A stretch of DNA of 64,000 nt from Tubulanus polymorphus (Eukaryota > Nemertea > Palaeonemertea > Tubulaniformes > Tubulanidae). Position 1 is the first letter of the stretch. Every line of letters begins with the position of its first letter. The stretch covers positions 19,240,450-19,304,449 of the forward strand of contig NC_134029.1 of the NCBI RefSeq assembly GCF_964204645.1, written 5' to 3'. The notes under the pieces were generated by a model, which saw only the letters and a program-made list of their open reading frames with translations, had not been told where the DNA came from and made no database searches. The position numbers and the translations under genes were made by a program. Shown here piece by piece: positions 45,657 to 57,090 of the stretch.

Positions 45657-47586
45657 GTTTTTGTCACACGATACCGGATGTACAATACTTTCAAGTAGAA
45701 TATTTGATGACAAAGAAGCGTCGGATTTAACTTAATTTTCTAATATTTGTCTCAGGTTCACACATCGCATTAAAGCAATCACTAAATCTTGTGCTAGAAT
45801 ATCAAATAATTTTTCTTTGGAGATTTAACATTTTAAAAAAACTCCTTCTTGGACGCCCAGAGATACATAACAAACACTGGTATTCCCTATATACGCTGCC
45901 AAATTGATAACTTCGAAAACATATCATGATCATACAGATTCGCAGGCATATATAATCAGTTTGTCAGTCCGAATTATTTTTAAGCGGATCGATATGTACG
46001 ACGAAGCTGACAAGTAAGAGGGACTATTTTTTGACACGATTCGTCCATTATCTCTACATAGAAAAATGACATTTGACGTCGAATCAGCTGGCATATAATA
46101 TGAAAGCCGCCTCCAATCGATCGCAGGTGGACATACGTAGCTGTAACGGAAAACAGCTTGCTTCAAAGCAACTTATTCTGGAACGTGTTCTGTGTCCAAG
46201 CTTCGTCCATGTTTAGTCCTAGCGGTGGCCTTGTATAAATATTCCGTATCAAGCGCTCATATTTCTGCAGGCGGATACAAAATTCTTGGGAGGAAAAACT
46301 TTTCAAACTATCATCTTACGGACCTAGGAAAAGGATACTTGACCATAACGAAGGCTGTAGCTCGTTAAGCTAAGTTGGTTTATATGTTAAAAATTAGAAT
46401 ATACAGTAGTTTTGAAACCAACTGTATAGGCTGAGCAACCTTTCTTCTTGAGTTTAGGCCGAAAATGCCAGAACGAATCAGTCCTGGATACAATTTTACG
46501 CGATTTTATTCGTTACGAAGTTCTGTTACGAAGTTCTGGCGCCCTAAATTGCCTTTCGCGTTAATTTATTCAGAATTCTGTCATCGTTATTTGCGTGGTA
46601 CGAATTTTCCTTTTTATTCCGTGGCAAATACTTACGAGCGTTATTGAACTGGTAAAATATTTACTTTTTTTCCAACGTATAAATGAATAGTTCGTTTCTC
46701 GGATTACCGACTAACGATAAAGGCAGTTCGATAAAAACCCGGCAGCAGTTATCGTATAGAGCTTTTAAAATAAAGATGATGTCAACTGCGACTGTTCCTC
46801 GGGCGCTGGAAATTATTTCGAATGATCACAAACATTCGTTGTATACAGGGGCGCTATATTATAGGGTGTAATATAATGCCGTTTAATTCTTAGCGGCTTC
46901 AAAAGCATAATGAAAAGGCAATACGTTTGCGTATGACGAAAATGAAAAAAAAAATGTCAAAATCATTTCCGGGTTAGACTTTCTCGATCTTGATTCGTTG
47001 AGTGCATTCGGCGATGAAATTCTGGATTGCCCCTCAGAGCGGCTGTGATGTCTGCCTTTTGTCAAAGATAATTATACATATTCTTTATACTCATTTTATT
47101 AAGAGCCATTTTAGCCTGTATACACAGTATAATCCGATTAGGCCATTAAACGCTTTAAAAGAAAATGAATTATTATTATTATTATTATGATAGGAACTAT
47201 ATATATAAATTCTTTATCGAATATGCTTCAGAAGATCCATCGCGGCCACAGTAATCGCTAAGCTGAAATTCGTACGGCCATACCTATTGAATAGGCTTAA
47301 TTTTCGATTAGACTTCTTCGTACAACATCAAACGTTAATGGAACAGCTTTGTTTCGTGGATGTTAGTTTATTTCGCGTGTTCATTTTTTTGGTCCAGACT
47401 ATATTCTCAGGTGAATCTTTCCAACAATGCGAGACCCGCGGGACCGCCTCAAAATGGCGACTTCCCTATTGTATCCTACGATATTGATATCAGTGGTTTC
47501 GTGAGAGTTCCAGTCGAATACACATAAGAAACGATCTTTATATAACAAACCATTAAATACGCGATGATATCAATATACCTCGTCCA
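45657..47586. other. Gene-poor stretch
   Basis: No supported gene. A short (ATT)n run lies near 47170-47188. Open frames here have no domain that I can identify. Confidence 0.5.
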
Positions 47587-47890
47587 TCAGGCCCATGCCG
47601 ATCTTTTTTGAGGGGCAGTTCAATTTCGAGGAAAATACCACTTTTTCACCGTGAAAAGGGACACTTTCCTATTGAAAGAGGACAGATCTTGAATATGAAG
47701 TGCCCGGGTACCATGGATAAATCATTTCAGGATGGATTACTTTTCATTTCCAAATAATAAACGTGAAAATTGTATCCAAATTTCGGGAAATCCTAACCCG
47801 AATTTTTTTACACTGTCTTTTGAAGGGCACCTCTGAGGCCTCTTTGAAAATTCTGGGTGGTTCGTTCGCTACCTCTGGACGGGCCTGGCA
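47587..47890 (-). repeat. Dispersed non-coding repeat, inverted copy of the 3.9-kb family
   Basis: In reverse complement it repeats the landmark order of 3930-4215 (CCTTCAAAAG, CATTTCCAAAT, AATCATTTC, CCCGGG, TTCCTATTGAA). The ends show CAGGCCCATGCCG and GGGCCTGG, so short terminal inverted repeats are possible. Confidence 0.6.
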
Positions 47891-48006
47891 TCTTGCTCTA
47901 TTGGTCACACTGACCAAATGGTATGGAGCATGACGTTACGAGTTGACAGGTACCACACCCTCTCCTAATAAGAAAATCAATCGTAAGGTGCCCCTAGAGA
48001 TCACGC

Positions 48007-48520
48007 GGTTCATCTTTTGATCTTAGAATCGGGATTGAGCCTGTTATTTATATGATTGGTATATTTCGTTTGATTTGTTTTGATTTGGTGTCCGTTACAG
48101 ACCCACCACACCTGCCGGGAGCGAAACGGAGGAGCGAAAGGGAAGTTTGATTCTGATATCGGAAATCGAAGTACATATAGTTGTTTAATCGGCGGTCGAA
48201 TTTACAGAGATCGTTGTTTACATCGAAGTATATGATTGAAAATTTCGGTTCCGGTTCATTCTGACAATCTTCCTGCCTGAACCGACAAGCGACAGATTGG
48301 GATCAATTTTGTTGGCTGCCTAATCTAATACATAGAATTTAGAAATTACTATATTACAAAGTTGAAGATAATTTTGTCCATTTTTACATATTTTGGTCGT
48401 TTTCCTCGTGCAAATAGTCCGATTGTAGTTTTTCCCGGGTATATGTCGATGTAGAAATCCTCTAAGATGAGTGTCCCGCGTGCTGACTAAAAAGAAGCAT
48501 ACATTTCGAAACGAAAATTA
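48007..48520 (+). repeat. About 0.5-kb duplicated non-coding segment, copy 2
   Basis: Same block order and orientation as 30600-31130. Together with the MPHOSPH10 pseudogene it brackets a second, gene-less interval of about 7 kb (41.07-48.0 kb). The interval between MPHOSPH10 and copy 1 is about 7.8 kb and contains the receptor gene. Confidence 0.8.
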
Positions 48521-49067
48521 TGGTCCTGGTATCAGCATCTTATGTCTTATCAGCATCTGCGGTTGTGTTGTGTGTTCGGTGCTTTCATCGTTTTTATTCA
48601 TAACTCGCAACACAACCTGCGCTATCAAAAAAAGATCATTACAATCGATTTTTATTATGATATTTAAGGGCAGGGCTTTTGAGCCGAACTTCAAAAGTAA
48701 GATTTTACAACGATTGTACACTTCATTAATGATTTCACGTATATATGGGAGACGCCCGCGCTGTCTATCTAAAAAGTACCAATTTTTCTGACGTATCGAA
48801 TTTTCTCAATTTCAATCAATTTACGATTCTCATATTTCTGGAGTCGGTTTCGACCCGACTCGTTTAAAATGGGTTTCTATGTAACATCAAACGGCTGAAA
48901 ATCGCCACCCTATTTATAGCAAGTTGTCTTCGTAAAAGTTTCGAGCGAAACCCGCGGCGCTTTTTTTATACTCGCGAATTCGTAGCATAGTTACTCAGCG
49001 GTATCGTTTACTTGTTTTAAAACCTTTCGTTCTCCCTTTTTTTTGATCATGTACATCTTCGTATATG

Positions 49068-49529
49068 AAGCTGAAACTGAGAGAAGCATTTCTTGTTAAA
49101 CTACGTTTACGAGACCAATTTAAACAGAAATGGCACCAGACTATTGAAGCCTCAACAAAACTAGATGCTTATGGAAGTATTAAGCTGAATTGTGGGTGGG
49201 AAATAATGTTCACTAGCATTACCATTTGACCTAAGGACAAATTTAATACGGTTCCGTTGTCCTAACCATTACCTACCGATTGAAACGGAAGATACGAAAA
49301 TATTCCCCGGAATGAACGACTTTGTACCAAATGTAACCTTGGAAAAATTGGCGACGAATACCATTTCATAATGGAGTGTACTTTTTTCCATCCTCGCTTG
49401 CCAGGGGTCCAGTATCACTCCCGAACTCGCTTCCACCAGCCCCCTGGCCTCACGAAGCGTGATTTCATTACTGGCGCTGTTGCGCATGACGTCATATATC
49501 GATTTGCGAAATACTTCCTTGTTCGGTAA
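49068..49529 (+). pseudogene. LINE reverse-transcriptase C-terminal remnant (CCHC tail), two frameshifts
   Basis: Frame 1 reads KLKLREAFLVKLRLRDQFKQ then WHQTIEASTKLDAYGSIK. After a frameshift near 49215 comes LPFDLRTNLIRFRCPNHYLP then IET. After a one-base loss near 49285 comes GRYENIPRNERLCTKCNLGK then IGDEYHFIMEC, and finally the run to a stop at 49527-49529. The C-x2-C-x8-H-x4-C tail after an IETGRY...IPR segment is the usual end of many invertebrate non-LTR retrotransposon polymerases. The rest of the polymerase is not present. No function is expected. Confidence 0.8.
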
Positions 49530-49644
49530 AACGTTCGCTGATTGGTCCATTTAACGGGAAAACAAACAGAAGTCTACTGTCGGTTTGTTACAAGCGCTGT
49601 GATTGGTACGACCGGATTCTGGTCGGCTAGTAACGACTCCAACG

Positions 49645-49709
49645 ACTCGTGAGGTCAAGGGGTTCGGGAAACAGCTTTAGCGTAGTGGGTTCGAATCCCT
49701 TGACGGGTG
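49645..49709 (+). repeat. tRNA-like sequence with A/B-box features (tRNA-derived SINE or pseudo-tRNA)
   Basis: GTGGGTTCGAATCCC (T-arm / B box) ends 15 bases before a segment that pairs 6 of 7 with ACTCGTG at 49645-49651. An A-box-like GGTCAAGGGGTTCGGG lies between. It is only about 65 nt, and the anticodon arm is not convincing, so not a functional tRNA. Confidence 0.35.
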
Positions 49710-50379
49710 AAGATGACTTTTTTCGAAAGTTTAAGAAGTCGGTACACACCGCAACAACTAGTAAATTTCCCTAACTTAAGAAAATGTATGAATGTTTTTA
49801 CATCACAACACCGGAACATCTTGAAGAAGCTAGCAGTATTTATAAAAAAGGCACATAGCCTCATCTAGCCATCGCTGTGCACACACGTCTTAATTGCGTG
49901 TATAGTGATATGTATAGGAGAAATAACTTTTACTGTATTTCTGGAGCAATAAATCAAATCTGAATCTTCTCGATTTACGTAATGACATATTTCTGAGATC
50001 AATCTCATCCCGGGACTGTAGACATCTATCGTTTATCTATTTTTTTCATTTTATTTATTCATTTATTCTAGTGACTTGTACATCATATATGAAAATAAAA
50101 ATAATTTAATTTTGTTCAAATTTGCCCCAACCATACTGAATTTCGATCTATCTTACTGCAGCAAAAAATGAATTCGAAGGCTTTGAATTAAAATCACCCG
50201 AATCCAAATTTATAAATATCACGAAGAACCTTCAATTCAAATTTTCACACTATATCTCATCAGCCTTGACAAAATGGAATTCGTGCTTGAATAAAAAATC
50301 TAAGAACTTTTCCCCTTTTTCTCCTGTACTATCTGCCTATCGTAGCTGATTTTTTTCTTCTGTTTTTCGTATATTTGGC

Positions 50380-50560
50380 CATGATTGTGTTTGACCTATG
50401 TTATTTTCTAATTCTCTTACACATTTCTTATGGCTTGTAGCCTATATAATTGTAAATACAATTGTGACTTGTTAGCCCATTTTGGCTGGGCACCAATTTA
50501 TATGTTATATGTTAATCTAAATATATGTGTATGTCACATAAATAAATAGATAAAAAAATG
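50380..50560 (+). repeat. Possible LINE 3' end
   Basis: The stretch holding GACTTGTTAGCCCATTTTGG then CTGGGCACC, followed by an AT-rich tail ending CACATAAATAAATAGATAAA, has the look of a non-LTR element 3' terminus. No coding support. Confidence 0.3.
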
Positions 50561-53500
50561 TACCTTAAGTACCCAGCCCTAATCATCTAATGTCGGTAAA
50601 ATGAAAATTCTACTGAGCAATAAATAAGTCGTCTCACAATTAGTGTTTGCGGGTTTATATCCTGTAACTTTAACTTCATAACTCTAACTTTATCGACAAA
50701 CTCAAGGTCACAAAGTAATGTCTGTCATGAGAATTATGATAATAACAAGCGAAGTTTACATAGAGAAGAGAAAGCATAATAAATACGCAATATTCCGATC
50801 GGTAGCAGTCTGTAGTAAGAAGTAGATAGTCTCTGAATTGCCCGAAAAGATGACCCAGGAAAGCTCTCCTTTTTCGAAAATATGAGTATTGTCTGTCGGT
50901 CAATGCCTGCTGAATTTCTGAATACTAGGATCACAGGTATACTGTTCAGGAATGTAATTGGATTTGATATTTTCAAATCCGCTGCAATGAAATTTTGCAA
51001 TTGCTAATGCAATTTAACCCATTTACTGCACACCAATTAAAAGCTTAATGTTTAAAAGTTGAAAACTTAAACGTTGAATTAGTTGTATGTAACATTGTTG
51101 TGTAACTTGTAAATGTCAATGCGTTAGCGAGGCGGTATCGTGTGGCTATATATTTCCCGCTACTGAAAGCAATATATGATAGTATCATATGAACGGACCA
51201 ACTTGCGTGAAATCATGATAAGGTGACGTTACGTATTTCTTGCTAAAGCATGCGATCCTTGCTAGGTAAAATTACGAATTTCGCCGCGGTTAAATTCTGA
51301 TCCCTAAGAGGAAAGCGTCGCCGTAACGTTACCCGTCTTAACACGATACCCGAGGGCCGGTTTTATACGTAACATTTACACTAATTCGGATTCAGATTCA
51401 GATTTTATTGCCAACAAAAAGGTAATTTTACACCGAGCAAAACTTAGTACGTGATGTAAATGCAAGTACGTAAATGATTTGCTTGACAGATGGTAAAAGG
51501 ATAACGATAACCGAGATCAAAAATTTTTGAAATAAAAGAAATACAAAGTAAATTGAAATGAATACATATAAAGACTTCTGAATGAATATATGGAAGCAAA
51601 AACATGAGAAAAATGAAAGAATCAGAAATTATAGCACATAATCGTTTTATTTTCTACTCAGCGTCTCCGAGTTCGTCCTGTTGTAGCTGATACGATTTGA
51701 ATAATTCGGTTTCATTTTGTAATCCGTTTTCGTATACGCTGATCGTTGAAAAAGGGTAGGTTAAAACGGAAATTGGTATTCGTTTCGCAGTACAGCTATG
51801 TTACATTTGCGGGGTATACCAGGCCGGTGCCGAGTGGGGGTTCGCGGGTATCGAACAACCCCCTAAAATCTTCAAAGTTCCCTTCGAAGTCAGTATAAAC
51901 AAATCTGGGTAAAGATTTTGCTAATTTTCATGTTTTCTTTCCGGAAAATGAAAAGGAATCCATTCTGAAATGATTTGTTCAGGTGTCCGGGAATTTCATA
52001 TTTTAGATGTGTCCTTTTCAATAGGAAAGTGGCCATTTTTCTTGAAATAGAACCGTACTCTCCCGGCACCAGCCTGGGCACGATTGTGTCGACACACAAT
52101 TCAACCGTAAAAACAGGGCAGGGTCCCGCGATGTCATTAGGTTCGAATCCCTGCCGAGGGAGGATTCGATTCGGTACACGTATATAATGTTAAAAAATTA
52201 CTGATTCATTTTAACGAATTGAACGCGGCGGGCCAAGTAACCGCTAACAAACCGGGTTGATCCTTACTTACCATAGAATCCTCGATTATCGCATTAGCGT
52301 CTAGACGTCTCAGAATAATGATGGCATAGGAAGAATAACCGGTAAACTGGAAGTTTCACTTCGACAGCGCTGCATGATTTGCATTTCTGTATACAAAGAC
52401 GGTGGTTCAGATGTATTTTCGTCCTGTAATTGAACACGGCTTTTCCATTGTAGACGAGGGGAACTTGACCAGGCTATTTATTAGACGGGGCTGGTCAGTC
52501 GATGAGTCTTGTCCATTAGTGTAAGCCGAGAAATCATTTACGCTAGCCGATTCAGTTTTCATCGGATTCATTATTCATTCGTGACGCGTTATACACTGCA
52601 GCGTGTGCGTTCGAGTCGGGCTTGCTTATGGATTTGGATTCCTAGGCCCTGTCGTAAGGTGATGACGTCTCAAGCTGATAAATCATTTCGGCCTTAATCA
52701 GATAGATCCACATCTGTATATTTTCCATTGTATCTTTTTTTCGGTGCTTGACAGTATTGTAATATATCTATTGTGTAATTCGTATGCGCTTGTGCTTCTA
52801 TTTCTCGAAGTGTTAACAGTGTTATTGTAATTCAAGTTACATACGTTCATTATTTCACAAAGAACAATGAGAATCTCTTCTTGCAGTTTACAAAAGAAAC
52901 CTTTACGAACAATACATACGTGAAAATCATCTTTCAGAATATCAAACAGAGCTTCAGTTTGATATCTTAATAAGGATAATGAGAAAGTGGTGAAATTTAG
53001 GAATTTAGAAATCAACCTAGGTGATATAGGCTTTGGCTAGCCATACGTTTAGCGTGTTAGATCCATACGTGGCCACTTGATGGAGTAGGGCTGGACGGGC
53101 TAAGAGTTTCGAAAGGTTACTATGGAGATAGTGAATGACACCGACACAACAAGAACCAATTTATACTTTCTTTGATGAGCTTTTTTGAGTAAACCAGACG
53201 TCCTGACGTCACAGGACGTAATACAATGCCAACTCTCTTTCGTTCCCCAATAATTGTATTTTGCTGGCTTGCGGAAAGCTAGTCTACTCCTACTGGGAAA
53301 AAACCTTTGAAGTTTGCATCACCATTTTCTCAATAACCGTTAGGGCAAGATCAAATTCATTCACTTTCAGTTATGTCTCCGTAACTTTTCATCGGCATTG
53401 TAATTCGAATGCGGTGTCGGTACGTTTTAATGAAATACTATAATTCTCGAAACAAATACACATAGATCTGTTAAATTCCACATGGCGAGGATTATTCAAG

Positions 53501-53784
53501 CATCTTCAAAGAATATATATAATCAGAGATTAGCGAATACACGATTTCATCCTACGTATGTGTAAGCAAAATTCGCTTTGACGGAATTCCTATGAAGTGA
53601 GATTTTATAGCTGCATCTTCGGGAAATAGCTTATCGGTACAGTATTACGAATAGTAGAGAACTCTAAATAGGAAATCTCAAATTGCAGCAGTTTTCAATA
53701 TTCGGCTTAATATAAAATTTTCCGACGATTAATCGAAACGAAAAGCGTTCCATTGAACGACGGTTCGTGTGAATAGATATCATA
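50561..53784. other. Gene-poor stretch
   Basis: Contains the dispersed repeat at 51.8 kb, a GATTCAGATTTTATTGCC segment near 51400 of LINE-tail type, and a second TTCGAATCC B-box-like hairpin near 52116-52155 (GGCAGGG paired with CCCTGCC). No recognisable gene. Confidence 0.5.
51820..52085 (+). repeat. Dispersed non-coding repeat (family of 3.9 kb)
   Basis: Begins GGCCGGTGCCGAGTGGGGGT and ends CGGCACCAGCCTGGGC. Same landmark order as 3930-4215 in the same orientation, with CCGGTGCC / GGCACC suggesting short terminal inverted repeats. Confidence 0.65.
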
Positions 53785-54175
53785 AGCCGGGCGCACACCT
53801 TTGCGATCATCGTGTCATCGTATCATCGCATGCGATGACACGACGAAAATCGCATCATCCCCGCATACCTTTGCGATTTTTATGAGGGCCTCGAGTTGGA
53901 TTCGATCACGTGACTGGGCCGCCATTTTGGGCATCAGTTGAGCGTCACGCTTCATCTTCAATTCTGATTGGCTACTAAAAAATTTCGTACAGAACATCGG
54001 CAGTGAAGTCCGCGCACCTTTACGATTTTTATCGCACGGAAAAATCGCATGCGAAAATATGTTTGATTTGTTGCGATGAAGCGATGATGCGATGAAATCG
54101 GCCCCGGATGCCACCGCATACGATGCGATAAAACCGTGCGTTGAAGCGATCAATCGCAAAGGTGTGGGCCGGGCA
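53785..54175 (+). mobile_element. About 390-bp inverted-repeat element (MITE)
   Basis: Ends AGCCGGGCGCACACCTTTGC and, inverted, GCAAAGGTGTGGGCCGGGCA. The interior is dense in GCGATGA/TCATCGC blocks, so it can fold extensively. CATA flanks both sides, a weak candidate duplication. The 127-codon antisense frame through it is a by-product of the repeats. Confidence 0.7.
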
Positions 54176-55313
54176 CATATAGACACATGGCCCTTCAAGC
54201 GTGTTGGATTCGCACCTTCGCGTCTCGTAAAGATGCAAACAACTCATTTAGTTAAACTTATTTTCGAATAACCCATGTACTGAAGTATATTACGGCTGTT
54301 TAAAAAAAATCTATTGTTTATCGAACTCCACCCATTTTAATGAAAATGTACAGAATATCCGATTTTACCCGATACTGCAGCGTGGAAAAAACAGTATCAG
54401 TCTCAACAGCAAAGGACTGCAGCGAAAAGCTCGTCGTGAATTCACTTCTAGGTCTATCGGACGAAGTAATAGCTGGCGCCTTATGGCGTATCTGCATTAT
54501 GCAGTTCACTCTGTTAGCATCGCGGCTTTAATCTCCTTACACGATGTTAAACTACCTGAGGATAGATTTTATTATCGGCGGATTCTGCTGATTTAGACGG
54601 CATTGCCGTTCTATCATCATAAAAATCCGTACTCGTCCCCCCGTGTACGTTATGTCATCTGACCTGAAGCGGTGGATTTAAGAAATATTTGGTTCCGCTA
54701 TTGTTGTCGCGTCGTAATGCGATATTCTCATCATTTTATTTTTAATGCCTCCTCTCTCTGAAATGCGATCAGTTTCTATATGAATAAAGATTATACCTTT
54801 ATACACGAACCAAAAATTCAACAAATATATTCTTCTGATTTGGGAAACGTTCTATCAATAAACATCATGCGTCCATCCTACGGTTTCGCTCATAATGAAC
54901 GGGTATTGGCCTCCTTGCTGAAACCGTTTTGAAAATCCTAATTCGTGTTATTTTTCGAGAAAAAAAGATTTCAAATAAGTTTACATAAACCCGAAGAAGA
55001 ATTCTATAGCTTTTGGTTTTTTAATGGTGTCGGTTTATTATTTCTGTCTATCATTGCTGTCGGTTCATTATATACTTTTTCTTCCATGGTGTTTAAAAGG
55101 TTTTTGTAAGTCTATCATATATGCAGTATTTATTTTCCCCGTAAGTATGTAATCTTTCTATACGTTTTGTTGACATTTAAAACCGCGACAATGACAGCGA
55201 CTTCATTCAGAAAAAAATGCAGTTTTCTGAATTTCAAACTGCATCTAATCTGTCTTTCGACGTCTATACCCTGTCGTCAACTGTAGACGCAGTCATTTTT
55301 TTCTACCCTGGCT
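54176..55313. other. Gene-poor stretch
   Basis: No supported gene, repeat family or RNA is visible here. Confidence 0.45.
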
Positions 55314-55319
55314 GTATTT

Positions 55320-56652
55320 TATGGTGGCTGATAAGGGCCATAGCGTAAAATTCCTGGTATGTAAATGAGGGCGCCAGAACGCCAGAACGCCAAAACGAAA
55401 AAAAACGTCCAATTTTCTCTAAAAGTTCGTTTTGGCGCGCCAAAACGGAGAATATTCCGTTTTGGCGCCCCCGCCAAAACGAACTTTCATTTTGGCGCCC
55501 CCGCCAAAACGAACTTTCGTTTTGGCGCCCCCGCCAAAACAACGAAAAACGTCCAATTTTCTCTAAAAGTTCGTTTTGGCGCGCCAAAACAAAGAAAATT
55601 CCGTTTTGGCGCCCCCGCCAAAACGAACTTTCATTTTGGCGCCCCCGCCAAAACGAACTTTGGTTTTGGCGCCCCCGCCAAAACAACGAAAAACGTCGAA
55701 ATTTCTCTGAAAGTTCGTTTTGGCGCGCCAAAACGGAAAAAAATTCCGTTTTGGCGCCCCCGCCAAAACGAACTTTCATTTTGGCGCCCCCGCCAAAACG
55801 AACTTTGGTTTTGGCGCCCCCGCCAAAACAACGAAAAACGTCCAATTTTCTCTGAAAGTTCGTTTTGGCGCGCCAAAACAACGAATATTCCGTTTTGGCG
55901 CCCCCGCCAAAACGAACTTTCGTTTTGGCGCCCCCGCCAATACGAACTTTAAACCACGTAAAATAATTCTATATATACGTAAAATATTTTCATTTATGCA
56001 AATTTATGCAAATTACACACAAGATCAACGCGCCAATTTGAAAAATAATTTTACTGTGGTTGAATGCTTGTTTTGGCGGGGGCGCCAAAACGAAAATAAC
56101 CGCGCCAAAACGAACTTTTCTTTGTTTTGGCGCGCCAAAACGAACTTTCAGAGAAATTTCGACGTTTTTCGTTGTTTTGGCGGGGGCGCCAAAACGAAAG
56201 TTCGTTTTGGCGGGGGCGCCAAAACGGAATATTCTCCGTTTTGGCGCGCCAAAACGAACTTTTAGAGAAATTTCGACGTTTTTCGTTGTTTTGGCGGGGG
56301 CGCCAAAACGAAAGTTCGTTTTGGCGGGGGCGCCAAAATGAAAGTTCGTTTTGGCGGGGGCGCCAAAACGGAATATTCTCCGTTTTGGCGCGCCAAAACG
56401 AACTTTTAGAGAAATTTCGACGTTTTTCGTTGTTTTGGCGGGGGCGCCAAAACGAAAGTTCGTTTTGGCGGGGGCGCCAAAATGAAAGTTCGTTTTGGCG
56501 GGGGCGCCAAAACGGAATTTTCTTTGTTTTGGCGCGCCAAAACGAACTTTCAGAGAAAATTGGACGTTTTTTTTCGTTTTGGCGTTCTGGCGTTCTGGCG
56601 CCCTCATTTACATACCAGGAATTTTACGCTATGGCCCTTATCAGCCACCATA
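55320..56652 (+). mobile_element. 1.33-kb palindromic transposon made of GC-rich hairpin units, 6-bp target duplication
   Basis: Terminal inverted repeats start TATGGTGGCTGATAAGGGCC and run about 55 bp. GTATTT flanks both ends (55314-55319 and 56653-56658). The interior is about twenty units of TTTTGGCGCCCCCGCCAAAA (8-bp stem, CCCC loop) and of the perfect 16-mer palindrome TTTTGGCGCGCCAAAA. They are separated by CGAACTTTC-type linkers and grouped in blocks that end AACAACGAAAAACGTC. The left half has the CCCCC orientation and the right half the GGGGG orientation, so the whole element is one large palindrome centred near 55986. The units are roughly 30 bp and lack stops, giving long false ORFs (FGAPAKTNF repeats) in several frames. 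Confidence 0.88.
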
Positions 56653-56739
56653 GTATTTGACAACATCCGGCGATTTTTCTATTTTTCATCGTCATCAAGT
56701 TTAAAATCATCGAATTTCCCTTTCTGTATCTGTCTCTGA

Positions 56740-57090
56740 TACGCTGTGCGCGATCGCTTTTCGCTCACTGTGCTGCAGGAGCTCGGCTGTCCTCTCTCTC
56801 TCGTGTCGCGCAATCATTCTTGAAAACAGCTGTAACTGAAAACTCAGCGCTCGTGGATCGCAGGAGAAACGAGAACCTGGCGCGCGCGCGCGCGCGCAGT
56901 TGAACAGCGTTTAAACCAATCAGCTGCCGGTTTTATTTTCTGCAGTGAGACTGCTGTTTTCAAACTATCAGTAATTGATGCGCGCACGCAGTTAGCAAAC
57001 GGAGTAGTACTGCTGAGACCACCTCTATATCCTAGTCATCGCAGTAAATCCGATTGTTTTTTAAGCACCACGCGGCTTTTAAGGTAAATG
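56740..57090 (+). promoter_or_regulatory. CpG-rich stretch with CCAAT box and (CG)n run, possible promoter / untranslated first exon
   Basis: Unusually CpG-dense for this window, with GGCGCGCGCGCGCGCGCGCA (56880-56899), AAACCAATCAG (about 56915) and a possible splice donor TTTTAAG|GTAAAT at about 57081. No coding exon follows in the window that I recognise, so this is a weak candidate. Confidence 0.25.

Noticed and set aside
49645-49709. Functional tRNA gene
   Set aside because: Too short, with mismatches in the T stem and no clear anticodon arm.
55303-56739. ORFs of 180-205 codons with FGAPAKTNF or FWRGRQNES repeats on both strands
   Set aside because: They arise from the stop-free ~30-bp hairpin units in several frames of the same DNA, so none can be preferred as a gene.
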